Below, in pieces: positions 43,186-51,851 of a stretch of DNA of 59,384 nt. The notes beneath the pieces were generated by a model, which saw only the letters and a list, made by a program, of their open reading frames with translations, made no database searches and had not been told where the DNA came from. The position numbers and the translations under genes are program-made. The first letter of the stretch is position 1. The number at the start of each line of letters is the position of its first letter. Where the stretch lies: NCBI GenBank assembly GCA_029939545.1, contig JAOZSS010000002.1:1-59384 (forward strand). Reading direction: 5' to 3'. Source of the DNA: Kiritimatiellia bacterium (lineage in GTDB: Bacteria > Verrucomicrobiota > Kiritimatiellia > UBA8416 > JABMPJ01).

Positions 43186-45051
43186 ATGCAGAAACATCCC
43201 GCGGTAATCCTGGTACTGGTGTTGGCCGCGCTGCTGCTGGGCATCTACTGGCACACGCTGTTCGGGCATTCCGTCCACACCCGGTTTGCGCTGCTCGACG
43301 ATTCCTCGTCCCTCAAAGAGAATCCGCATCTTGCCGAGGCGTGGGATGTCGACGGCCTTGGCGCATTGGTGGCGCGGCCCTACTTCTTCGACTGGACCCC
43401 GCTCTACTGGGCGGTCATCTGGGTGCAGCGCGGGCTCTTTGGAAATTCCGCAGTGGCCTATCGTGCGGTCAGCCTGGTGGCGTTCTTGAGCGCCATGTTC
43501 ATGCTCTTCGGCCTGATGCGACGCTGGAGCGGGTCACCCCCGCTTGCGGCACTCCTTGTCCTACTTCTTGCCGCGCACCCGCTCGTGGTGGAGTCCCTGG
43601 CTTGGCCCACCACCCAGAAGACGGTGCTGAGCCTGTTACTCGCGGTGGCGAGTCTCTCCCTGTACGACCGGATGCTTCGTTCCGGGAATCGTGCCGCACG
43701 GTTATGCCTCTGGTGCGCTGTGGCAGGCTTGGTCGTAGTCTCGTTCGGCATCAAGTTGCGTGGTCTGACGCTTCCGTTTTGCCTTGCCGCATATGACCTG
43801 GCATGGTCGATGGGGGCGAAGTCGAAAGGTTTCCGTGAAAGGGCGACGGGAATGCTGTGTCGCAGCGGCTTGCTCATGACAGCCGCCCTCCTGTGGGCGC
43901 TCTATAACCAGGTTGCCGTGTTCGGTGGATCGGAAAGCGGGCTCACGTTCGACACCTACCTTGGCGGGAGTTTCTTCAATTCCATCGCAACTCATGCGGT
44001 CATTGAGTGGCGATCCCTTCTCCAATGGTTCTGGCCTGGGCGGATCTACTTCTTCTATGCCTATGAGATCTACGGTCTGTCGGACTGGGAGCCCTGGGCG
44101 GCCGGGATGGGCGTGCTTGGTGTAGTCGGGCTCCTGGTTGGCGCCACTCCGCGCGAGCATCGCAACATGGCACTGTTTGGTGCCTGTTGGTACCTGCTGC
44201 AACGGGCGCTGACGGCAGGTGTTTTTCCGCACCAGTGGGGCGAGATGTGTAACCGGTATGCTCTGGTGGCGTCGGTTGGGCTGGTGCCGCTGCTTGGCCT
44301 GCCTCTGCTGCGCGTCTACAGGAGTATCGCGCGGCCCGACTGGCGACGATGCCTGCTTGCGGCTGCCGGGGGTGTCTTGATCGTCTTTGCGATGCAAAGC
44401 TGGATTCTCAGCACACGCTACATGACCTACTCGGGTCTCGCGAAGTTGAGCCATCCCGACAGCACACGTGTGCGTTTCCGGCGGCTGATGCAGTCGCGCG
44501 GCAACAGCGTGGACGTCGATTGGGCCAGGCTTCGCGATGACTTGGCTGCGCCGACAGCCATCGGATGGATCCAGCTTGCGCGTGCGGCGGCCCACTGGGG
44601 GCAAGACCGGTACGCGCGTGGCTTCGATCCGCCGGATGATGAGGTGCTCCAATACGCAGGCCGTGTTCCGTTGCCTGTCTACCGGCACCTCGTTCTTGCC
44701 TCGTACTATGCCGCGACGGACAGACCCGACCTCTTCCGCACGCTGCTCACTGAAGCTCTTGACATCGCAGCGCCACGCCTTAAGAGGTGGATGGTCGCCG
44801 TGGAATCTGACCTGCGTGCTGGACGTGAACGAGACTGGTACCAGGCGTACCTGCGTGTTGAGGATGGCGTGGCACGGCGCGGTGAGCTGGAGGAATGGTC
44901 AAAGGTGCTGCCCCATGCCTTGGAGCTTCTTGTCGAGGTCGAGACGCGAAGACAGGTCGTCGTGCTCGGCTGTGGGATCAATCCGGAAGCCCCGTTCTGG
45001 CGACGCCAGTGGGCGGCGTTGGATGACTCCGGGGGGAGCGACAGACCATAG
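43186..45051 (+). CDS. GT-C-type polytopic membrane glycosyltransferase-like protein
   Basis: A 621-residue membrane protein with about eleven to thirteen helices in the first 420 residues and a soluble C-terminus. The first periplasmic loop has 'LLDDSSSLKENPHLAEAW', like the acidic, N-P-containing loop of TMTC/DUF1736 proteins, which are O-mannosyl-transfer relatives. It lacks the TPR tail these usually have. A role in adding sugars to exported protein is possible, given the glycosyltransferase next to it and the pilins upstream, but unproven. Confidence 0.68.
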   Translation: MQKHPAVILVLVLAALLLGIYWHTLFGHSVHTRFALLDDSSSLKENPHLAEAWDVDGLGALVARPYFFDWTPLYWAVIWVQRGLFGNSAVAYRAVSLVAFLSAMFMLFGLMRRWSGSPPLAALLVLLLAAHPLVVESLAWPTTQKTVLSLLLAVASLSLYDRMLRSGNRAARLCLWCAVAGLVVVSFGIKLRGLTLPFCLAAYDLAWSMGAKSKGFRERATGMLCRSGLLMTAALLWALYNQVAVFGGSESGLTFDTYLGGSFFNSIATHAVIEWRSLLQWFWPGRIYFFYAYEIYGLSDWEPWAAGMGVLGVVGLLVGATPREHRNMALFGACWYLLQRALTAGVFPHQWGEMCNRYALVASVGLVPLLGLPLLRVYRSIARPDWRRCLLAAAGGVLIVFAMQSWILSTRYMTYSGLAKLSHPDSTRVRFRRLMQSRGNSVDVDWARLRDDLAAPTAIGWIQLARAAAHWGQDRYARGFDPPDDEVLQYAGRVPLPVYRHLVLASYYAATDRPDLFRTLLTEALDIAAPRLKRWMVAVESDLRAGRERDWYQAYLRVEDGVARRGELEEWSKVLPHALELLVEVETRRQVVVLGCGINPEAPFWRRQWAALDDSGGSDRP

Positions 45052-45116
45052 CGGTGGTCGGTATTTGTTTGGACCAGCCATGAAGCGTAGGCTCGGTCAC
45101 GATAAGGGGAGAAGAC

Positions 45117-46427
45117 GTGCGGCGATTCATCAATGAGCTCATCGCAGGCGAGATATCGCGGGCAACGCGGTACGGTGCCTGCGTGGTCCAGGTAGAGCCC
45201 CTCGGGTTTGACGACGGATTGCTGCTGGGCAAGTTGGATGCTCCCGCCCGTGAATCGGTTTCGCTGGACGAGTTCCGGGCGCATTCGCGGGCACGACCGA
45301 GCCCCGTTCATGTGTTGCTGAATGGGAATCTCAATCACCATTGCGACGTACAGGCATTGCTGCAGACCCTACACGAAGGACTCGGTCGTACCTCGCGCGT
45401 TGTAGCTGTGCTGTTCAGTCCGTACTGGGCATACGTCTATCGCGTGGCCACGGCGCTGGGTATTCGGAAAGGCGACATACCCACGACGTTTCTGACAGAG
45501 AGCGATCTCAGAAGTGTGGCGAAGCTGGCCGATTTTGAAGTTGTGCGGTTGCGTCATGTGGGGTTCATCCCATTCCGCATGCTGGGGCTTGGCACGTGGA
45601 TTAACCGCTTCCTGGCCGCCTGTCCTGGTCTGCGATGGCTCAGTATGACGAACGTCGTGGTGCTGCGTCCGATAACCCATGCCCGGGAGCGTCCTTCCTT
45701 GTCGATCATCATCCCGGCGCGGGATGAAGCGGGCAACATCGAAAACGCGCTGAAGCAGTTGCCCAGGCTGGGCGTGTCGTTGGAGGTCATCTTCGTGGAA
45801 GGGCATTCGTCGGATGGGACTTGGGACGAGATCCAGCGAGTGCAGGCGCTCTACGGAGACAGGTTCACGATCAAGAGTCTGCAACAGGAAGGCGTCGGCA
45901 AGAGTGATGCGGTGAGAGTGGGCCTCTCGCATGCCTCGTCCGAGCTGCTCACGATCCTTGATGCCGATCTCACCATGCCCCCAGAGAAACTCAGCTGTTT
46001 CTACGAGGCCTATGTCGCCGAGAAGGCCGACTTCATTAACGGATCGCGACTACTCTATCCCATGGAAGGTGAGGCCATGCGTCTGCTCAACAAGGTGGGC
46101 AACCTGGTCTTCGCCCGTCTGTTGAGCTGGGTACTCGACCACGATCTGACAGATTCCCTTTGCGGCACCAAGCTCTTTCGGCGCGATGACTATGAACGGA
46201 TGACGGCATGGCGACGGGATTTTGGCGACTTCGATCCCTTTGGCGACTTTGAGCTGCTCTTTCCCGCGGCATCGCTGGGAATCGGCTGCATAGATATGCC
46301 GATTCGCTACCGTGATCGAACCTATGGCAGCACGAGCATCTCCCGGTTCAGGCATGGGATCATGCTCTTTAGGATGGCGTGGATCGGGTTCGCGAAAATC
46401 AAACTGGGTGCACGCCGTGAGCATTGA
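45117..46427 (+). CDS. Family 2 glycosyltransferase with N-terminal methyltransferase-like region
   Basis: A 436-residue cytoplasmic or membrane-associated enzyme. Residues about 1-190 resemble the back half of class I methyltransferases ('LLNGNLNHHCDVQALLQTLHEGL', 'GDIPTTFLTESDLRSVAKLADFEVVRL'), but no glycine-rich SAM-binding loop is seen. Residues about 195-430 are a DPM1-like GT2 domain: 'SLSIIIPARDEAGNIENAL', the 'ILDADLTMPPEKL' metal/sugar site (DAD), and 'GSRLLYPMEGEAMR'. The GTG at 45117 has AGGGGAG upstream. It overlaps the downstream methyltransferase by 11 bases. Confidence 0.8.
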   Translation: MRRFINELIAGEISRATRYGACVVQVEPLGFDDGLLLGKLDAPARESVSLDEFRAHSRARPSPVHVLLNGNLNHHCDVQALLQTLHEGLGRTSRVVAVLFSPYWAYVYRVATALGIRKGDIPTTFLTESDLRSVAKLADFEVVRLRHVGFIPFRMLGLGTWINRFLAACPGLRWLSMTNVVVLRPITHARERPSLSIIIPARDEAGNIENALKQLPRLGVSLEVIFVEGHSSDGTWDEIQRVQALYGDRFTIKSLQQEGVGKSDAVRVGLSHASSELLTILDADLTMPPEKLSCFYEAYVAEKADFINGSRLLYPMEGEAMRLLNKVGNLVFARLLSWVLDHDLTDSLCGTKLFRRDDYERMTAWRRDFGDFDPFGDFELLFPAASLGIGCIDMPIRYRDRTYGSTSISRFRHGIMLFRMAWIGFAKIKLGARREH

Positions 46428-47151
46428 CAGTCCGGCTCGCGAAGCGCTCATTAGTCGCACGATCCTGTCGAAACCGTCCATGAGGCGGCTGTACGAAGAG
46501 CACTACAGTCAGTACCGAGATGTGATCGGTCGCACACCCACCAACGGGCTCCTGGTCGAACTGGGGGCCGGAGCAGGTTTTGCGAAAGAGTGTGTGCCGG
46601 GTATCATTACGACCGATGTGCTCGAGTACGAAGGTGTCGACCGAGTTGTCGACGCGACGGAGATGCCCTTTGCGGACGGTTCGGTTCGGTTCATCGGTAT
46701 GATCAACGTGTTCCACCACATACCGGACGTGGAGCGCTTCCTGCATGAGGTGGCCCGTGTGCTGTGCCGCGGCGGCCGGATACTGGTGGTGGATCAGCAC
46801 AACGGATGGATCAGTTCGCCCATCCTGCGGTTTCTTCACCATGAGCCCTATTGTCCGAACGAGCCGCAATGGGATTTCGATTCAAGCGGTCCGCTGTCGG
46901 GAGCCAACGGAGCCTTGGCTTGGATCGTGTTCCGCCGTGACCACGGGCGGTTTGAAGCGATATTTCCCGACCTCCACCTCGTACGTTACGAGCCCACCGC
47001 GCCTCTGAAGTACTGGCTGTGTGGCGGGCTTACGCGGTTGAACCTTCTACCGGGGTGGGCCTACCGATGTGTTGACCGTTTGGAAAGGTTTCTTCTGGCC
47101 CTGAGCAGCAACTTCGGCAGCTTCTGCTATGTTGAGATTGAGCGGCGGTAG
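46417..47151 (+). CDS. Class I SAM-dependent methyltransferase
   Basis: A 244-residue protein with a canonical SAM fold: 'LVELGAGAGFAKECVPGIITTDV' (motif I), 'VVDATEMPFADGSVRFIGMINVFHHI' (motif III/IV, ubiE-like) and 'RGGRILVVDQ'. GTG 46417 overlaps the glycosyltransferase stop, so the two are likely translated together. The pair may build and methylate a sugar lipid; the substrate is unknown. Its stop faces the MoxR gene stop with two bases between. Confidence 0.85.
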   Translation: MSIDSPAREALISRTILSKPSMRRLYEEHYSQYRDVIGRTPTNGLLVELGAGAGFAKECVPGIITTDVLEYEGVDRVVDATEMPFADGSVRFIGMINVFHHIPDVERFLHEVARVLCRGGRILVVDQHNGWISSPILRFLHHEPYCPNEPQWDFDSSGPLSGANGALAWIVFRRDHGRFEAIFPDLHLVRYEPTAPLKYWLCGGLTRLNLLPGWAYRCVDRLERFLLALSSNFGSFCYVEIERR

Positions 47152-47153
47152 CC

Positions 47154-48533
47154 CTATCCGTACGCCTCAGGGCCGGGCTCCGGGATCTCTTCGAGCAGTT
47201 TGGTGACGATGTCGATCGATCCGATGCCCTCGGAGTCTGCCGCGAAGTTGGTTAGGATGCGGTGACGCAACACCGGTGCCGCTGCGTGGCGGATATCGCT
47301 GCACCCCACATGGATCCGTCCCTCCAGCACCGCACGCGCCTTGGCGGCCAGAACAAGATACTGCCCGGCACGTGGACCCGCACCGGTCGAGACGAAGTTC
47401 TTGGTCACCTCGGGAGCATCGTCATATTGCGGCCGCGTGGCGCGCACCAGTCGGATGGCGTACTTCACGACGTGGGCTGACACGGGGACTTTGCGGACCA
47501 CTTCCTGTAGTTTCAGTACATCCTCCTTCGTGATCACGCACTCGGGTGTCTGCACGGTCCCGGCCGTTGTGGACCCGACAATCTCCTCCTCTTCGTGCGC
47601 CTCGGGATAGTCGACCCAGATGTTGAACATGAAACGGTCCAATTGCGCCTCGGGCAGCGGATAGGTTCCTTCCTGTTCAATCGGGTTCTGCGTGGCCAGC
47701 ACGAAGAACGGCGCATCAAGCTTGTAGGTCTCGTTGCCGACCGTGACGCGCTTCTCCTGCATGGCTTCCAGCAGGGCGGCCTGGGTCTTGGGTGGCGTAC
47801 GGTTGATTTCATCGGCGAGCAGCAGGTTGCAAAAGATGGGTCCCTTAACAAAGCGGAACTCCTTCTCGCCGGTATCGCGGTTGCTCTCCAACACCTCGGT
47901 GCCGGTGATGTCGGTCGGCATTAGGTCGGGCGTGAACTGGATGCGCTTGAATTCAAGGTTGAGGACCTTGGCCATTGTGCTCACGGTGAGGGTCTTGGCC
48001 ATGCCGGGCAGCCCGATCAGTAGCGCGTGGCCGTGGGCGATGATGCACATCAGGATCTGGTCGAGCACTTCGCGCTGACCAACAATGACTTTTCCGACCT
48101 CGGCGCGGATCGCATCGGCCCGGTCCTTCATCTTCTCAACCAGGGCGAGCTCATCGCTTGTTGTATCTGCGGCAGGCATTGCAGCGGACGTTGCAGTGGG
48201 CTCTGCGGCCGGTTCGGGGGCGGCTTCGCCCTCCTTCACGACCTCACCGTTCAAGCGGAAGGTGCAGACCGTCTCACCCAGTGTGATCACGTCGCCGTCC
48301 GCAAGCAGCGAGCTGGCTACCATTTTCCCGTTCAGGGCCGTGCCGTTGGAACTGTTGAGATCTGTGATCCGCCACGCATCGCCGTCGGGTTGCAGCTCGG
48401 CATGTTGACCGGATATTTCGCCGTCCTCGATAACCAGGTTGGCCTCTTCGTCGCGCCCTATGATCAAGGCGGAGTCGGGTAGCTCCATTTCCTGTCCGGA
48501 AAAAACACCTTCGGTGAAAACTAACTTGGGCAT
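47154..48533 (-). CDS. FHA-domain MoxR-type AAA+ ATPase
   Basis: A 459-residue protein. An N-terminal FHA domain (about 18-98: 'LIIGRDEEANLVIEDGEISGQHAEL', 'DLNSSNGTALNG') is joined by an Ala/Pro linker to a MoxR AAA+ domain (about 130-455). Walker A is 'GLPGMAKT', and Walker B and sensor are seen as 'LLADEINRTPPKTQAALLEAMQE' and 'FVLATQNPIEQEGTYPLPEAQLDRF'. MoxR ATPases usually help mature metal-containing or secreted proteins. FHA would recognise phosphothreonine, linking the system to a kinase. It is the last gene of the eight-gene minus-strand block. Confidence 0.93.
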   Translation of the reverse strand: MPKLVFTEGVFSGQEMELPDSALIIGRDEEANLVIEDGEISGQHAELQPDGDAWRITDLNSSNGTALNGKMVASSLLADGDVITLGETVCTFRLNGEVVKEGEAAPEPAAEPTATSAAMPAADTTSDELALVEKMKDRADAIRAEVGKVIVGQREVLDQILMCIIAHGHALLIGLPGMAKTLTVSTMAKVLNLEFKRIQFTPDLMPTDITGTEVLESNRDTGEKEFRFVKGPIFCNLLLADEINRTPPKTQAALLEAMQEKRVTVGNETYKLDAPFFVLATQNPIEQEGTYPLPEAQLDRFMFNIWVDYPEAHEEEEIVGSTTAGTVQTPECVITKEDVLKLQEVVRKVPVSAHVVKYAIRLVRATRPQYDDAPEVTKNFVSTGAGPRAGQYLVLAAKARAVLEGRIHVGCSDIRHAAAPVLRHRILTNFAADSEGIGSIDIVTKLLEEIPEPGPEAYG

Positions 48534-48561
48534 GCTGAGCTCCTTCTACGGTCCACAAACT

Positions 48562-49305
48562 CTAACGGGTAAGCTTTATTTCGCCAAGATCTTTGATTGA
48601 ACGCGTCACGCGAACACCGCCCAGTTTCGCGGCATAGTTGTGTCGGGGTAGGGGTGCACCCGGCTCGTACGACACGGGGTAGAGATCGCGCGCCCGCGTG
48701 ACCTGCCATCCGGGGCCCACATCCTTGAACAGGAGCAGCTTGAACGTGCGCCGGAACTCCCGGTGGCCTTCAGCCGATGACGTATCACGCACAAAGGTGC
48801 AGATGGCGCGGGCCGTGTTCCCACGGCCGGTGGTGCCTTCAAGACGGTGGATGAACTTCTTCTTGAAATAGGGTTCCGAGGCATTGACGATGTTCTTGAC
48901 CTTCTTGCGATCCTCCTTCGTGAGCGTGTTGGGTTCGCGGTGGAGGCGCAGCCCCTCGTAGAAACGATCCTTGTAGATCACGATCAGGTCATACTTGCGC
49001 ATCGGCAGTCCCTCGAACAGGAAACTGCGCCTGTTGCTGCCGGTGACCTTGCCTTTGTACACAAAACGGGGCTCATCCGCGGGAAGCGCCAGAACCTGCT
49101 CAATCGGGAGCCCCGGCGAGGCGATGGAGCCCTGGATGCCGCCCGTGGCGGAAGGGTCGGATTTTGTATAAAGGAAGCCGCGCCCGGGATCAATGGTGCC
49201 GTCGTCCCTGATGATACGAACACCCACTCCGACCGATTCCCGGGTCTCAGCCGTGGCTGTGCCGACCACAAGGAGGATGATGCCCAGGAGTGCGAGTGGC
49301 TTCAT
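48562..49305 (-). CDS. Secreted protein of unknown function
   Basis: A 247-residue exported protein with signal peptide 'ALLGIILLVVGTATAE'. The mature part has a beta-sandwich-like first half ('GFLYTKSDPS', 'GLPMRKYDLIVIYKDRFYEG') and a basic helical region ('EDRKKVKNIVNASEPYFKKKF'). No recognised family. Its start overlaps the stop of the 731-residue gene by 4 bases, and it precedes the MoxR gene, so it is probably part of that system. Confidence 0.75.
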   Translation of the reverse strand: MKPLALLGIILLVVGTATAETRESVGVGVRIIRDDGTIDPGRGFLYTKSDPSATGGIQGSIASPGLPIEQVLALPADEPRFVYKGKVTGSNRRSFLFEGLPMRKYDLIVIYKDRFYEGLRLHREPNTLTKEDRKKVKNIVNASEPYFKKKFIHRLEGTTGRGNTARAICTFVRDTSSAEGHREFRRTFKLLLFKDVGPGWQVTRARDLYPVSYEPGAPLPRHNYAAKLGGVRVTRSIKDLGEIKLTR

Positions 49306-51497
49306 AATGTGTCCTTGGTTGCCTCGCGGTGGCCATCATCCTTGAGCTCATCTTCCGACATCTGTATCCAGCGATCGAATCGCTCAGCCTGGGGATGGAA
49401 CTGGAGGCGCTTGCGGGCTTCGACGCAGAAGGCCTTGAGCGAGGCGGTCGGTTCCTCCATGTCGATCAGGCAGTCGAGCAGGGTCTCCAAGGCGTCCCCC
49501 ATGTAGCTCGACGCCTCCAGGGCGTCGCAGTAGCCTTCCAGCAGTCGGCGGGCGCGGCGAGGCTGGCCTACCGATCGGTAGAGCTTCGCTTCCAGTAGCA
49601 TCAGATCTCCCGATATCTTACTCAGCGGGAATTGGCGTTCCCAGTTGCGCAATACATCATGCATTTCGGCATAGGCGCCCTGATCGAGAAAGGTCCGCGC
49701 TGTCTCGGAAGCCGCCGCTTCGAGTACGGCCTGGGTCTTCCAATCCTTCGAGCGTCCCCGCGACTGTGACCGGCGGTAGCTGCTCTGTACATCATCATAG
49801 TGCCGGGTCGCATCGTTCAGGTTCCCATCGAGAAACTCAACGTCGCCAAGGCGGATCTTGGCCCACTGGCGTGTCTCACCGGCACCACCGGAGAGTCTCA
49901 TGAGAATCTTGCGGGCGCCGACCAGGTCATCCATGTAATACATGAGGATTTCGGCTTTCCTGATCTGCAGCATGCTCCCGTCGGCTGCTCCAAATCGATC
50001 GGCCCAGTCGATGGCGGCCTTGGGGTCGACGACCGGGGCCACCGTGAGAAAATGGTCCTGTAGAGTCGTGAGGTGGTCGCGGGGCGCAGAGCGTTTGAGC
50101 GCATCCCAATGTTTGGAAAACAGTGTGGCCAGCAATACCTTGCCTTCTCCGAACGCGAGCGTGCGTCCCAGGTTGTTCCACATGCTCTTGTCCCAGTCGT
50201 GCGTCGGGTCCATGCCTTCCGGCGTTGCGCGGACGATGGCGAGACAGGCAGCACGAAAGGCTTCACGTGCCGTGGAGTCATCCAGCGAAGTTTCTGCATC
50301 GCTGTAGGCGTAGAAGGGGCGCACGGCTCGGGTCTTCTGCTTGCCCATGGCGGTGGTTAGGGCAATGGTGTGTTCGCGGACGCCCCTGAAGAGCCATGGA
50401 ATGCCGGATGCGCTGATCTCACGCTTGCCGGGCATTGTCCAGGTGTACGTGGTGTCCGCCGGGTTGCCCTTCGTCACGGCACCGACCCGGTAGTAAATGA
50501 GCGGCTTCTCGCCCTCGAACCAGTAGGTGTGCACCGGTTGCATGCGTATGACCGGCACGGGCGCGCCGTCGCGTGAGCCGACGCTCGCGAGAAGGGATCG
50601 TCCTGAACGAACAATCTCTTCATCGGCCACCACGCGGCTGGCCCACTTGGCGGTGCCAGGAAACTTCTCATACTTGGGGCGTGGGCCGCCTAAATCCTCC
50701 ATCGTGCTTCCCGGTGGCGCCCACGTCATCCATATGGCCCCTTTGTCCTCGATGAATGGACCCGGAATGCGGCAGGCGGAAAGGATGTCGAGCCGGTGCA
50801 GCCCTTCAGACAGGGTCCGGTATTGGCCGACGCCGCCCCACTTGTCGATCCGCTTGGAGAGCGAGATCGTCTTGCCGTTGATGCTAACCTTGGACTGCCC
50901 GGAAATGGTCATCGGCGCCAGCCATGTCCGGCCGGGCTTCTTCAGCTCCAGGTAAGAGAGCAGGTAGAACGCACAGGGGTCCGGGCGGCCCGTTGGGTCT
51001 CCTCCGATACAGAGCGCAGCCATGGGGTGACCCGGGTTCTGTCGGAAGTGTACGCGTGGACTGACCGATCCGAATCCGGCCAGGCGCGAGGCGGCCCCCA
51101 TGTCGCCGCGATCGGGATTGGCGCATAGGATCGAGCTCGGGGTCAGCCCGGTTTCGGGTTTCCACACCTTCAGGCTGCGCCCTGGCACCACGTAGATATC
51201 GACCGTGGTCCCTGCGGTGGGGGCCTCAACGACAGTGGCCAGGCCGGAGCCCTGATTGTGCCAGAGGGCATAGCTCTTCAGTGGGGACCCATCCTCCGCG
51301 AACGCGCGTGTTACAGGATAGGGTTCTGGGAGGATGCCGCCATCCGGAATGACGACGAAATAGCCCGCACTCTCATGCGTCGGAGCGGTGGAGAGGTGGT
51401 ACGTAAAGCGCAGGGGGGCTTCGCCGACCTTCCAGTCGGCTGCGACCGGGAGCGCCAAGCCAGAAATCAGTGCCAGCAACAGAAAACGGCTATTCAC
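49302..51497 (-). CDS. Large secreted protein, PA14-like middle and TPR-like C-terminus
   Basis: A 731-residue exported protein (signal peptide 'FLLLALISGLALPVAAD'). A middle region (about 170-260) with 'GRTWLAPMTISGQSKVSINGKTI' and 'LSEGLHRLDILSACR' looks like a PA14/beta-sandwich sugar-binding fold. A long helical C-terminal part (about 470-720) has TPR-style spacing ('LEAKLYRSVGQPRRARRLLEGY'). No enzyme motif is seen. It overlaps the CCCC-peptide gene by 8 bases and the next gene by 4. Confidence 0.78.
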   Translation of the reverse strand: MNSRFLLLALISGLALPVAADWKVGEAPLRFTYHLSTAPTHESAGYFVVIPDGGILPEPYPVTRAFAEDGSPLKSYALWHNQGSGLATVVEAPTAGTTVDIYVVPGRSLKVWKPETGLTPSSILCANPDRGDMGAASRLAGFGSVSPRVHFRQNPGHPMAALCIGGDPTGRPDPCAFYLLSYLELKKPGRTWLAPMTISGQSKVSINGKTISLSKRIDKWGGVGQYRTLSEGLHRLDILSACRIPGPFIEDKGAIWMTWAPPGSTMEDLGGPRPKYEKFPGTAKWASRVVADEEIVRSGRSLLASVGSRDGAPVPVIRMQPVHTYWFEGEKPLIYYRVGAVTKGNPADTTYTWTMPGKREISASGIPWLFRGVREHTIALTTAMGKQKTRAVRPFYAYSDAETSLDDSTAREAFRAACLAIVRATPEGMDPTHDWDKSMWNNLGRTLAFGEGKVLLATLFSKHWDALKRSAPRDHLTTLQDHFLTVAPVVDPKAAIDWADRFGAADGSMLQIRKAEILMYYMDDLVGARKILMRLSGGAGETRQWAKIRLGDVEFLDGNLNDATRHYDDVQSSYRRSQSRGRSKDWKTQAVLEAAASETARTFLDQGAYAEMHDVLRNWERQFPLSKISGDLMLLEAKLYRSVGQPRRARRLLEGYCDALEASSYMGDALETLLDCLIDMEEPTASLKAFCVEARKRLQFHPQAERFDRWIQMSEDELKDDGHREATKDTL

Positions 51498-51831
51498 CTT
51501 TCGCTTTCTGCTTCTGCTTCGCGACGGGCCGTGCGAGCACTCTCTTTGCCGATACTCTGCCGCGCGTTTCCCTGAGCTTCGTGATCAGCACGGGCGGCTG
51601 TGGCGGCTTCTTGGCTTCGGTTCGCGATAGCGGGGTTACGGGACAGCAGCAACACGCATCCATCGTATCTGCCGATGAAGCGGTACGCGGTGGCGCAGGC
51701 GGCTTCTTGCGGTTGACCGGAGGCGGAACAAAGCCCTGTTCGTCGGATCCATCGCCAGCGCCCAAGACGGTTCCCGAGCACAGTGTGGCGGCCAGAATAG
51801 GCACCAAACCTCTGCTAAGCTTCTTTTTCAT
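51490..51831 (-). CDS. Exported 113-residue peptide with a CCCC block, candidate modification substrate
   Basis: Begins with a signal-like segment ('MKKKLSRGLVPILAATLCSGTVLGA', here given as its first 20 'MKKKLSRGLVPILAATLCSG'). Then a Pro-rich stretch (about 35-50), four adjacent cysteines at 60-63 followed by Pro-Val-Thr-Pro, a second Pro-rich stretch, and a Lys/Arg-rich tail. GGAGG stands 5 bases before ATG 51831. No lipobox fits Cys18. It is directly downstream of the YcaO gene (20-base gap) and overlaps the next gene by 8 bases. A role as a peptide substrate for the YcaO/SagB/flavoprotein enzymes is inferred. A metal-binding secreted protein is the main alternative. Confidence 0.72.
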   Translation of the reverse strand: MKKKLSRGLVPILAATLCSGTVLGAGDGSDEQGFVPPPVNRKKPPAPPRTASSADTMDACCCCPVTPLSRTEAKKPPQPPVLITKLRETRGRVSAKRVLARPVAKQKQKAKGE

Positions 51832-51851
51832 ACGCGACCTCCATCTGCATA

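Noticed and set aside
51490..51831. Lipoprotein reading of the CCCC peptide
   Set aside because: The residues before Cys18 ('AATL') do not fit a lipobox, and the CCCC block is too far from the signal helix.
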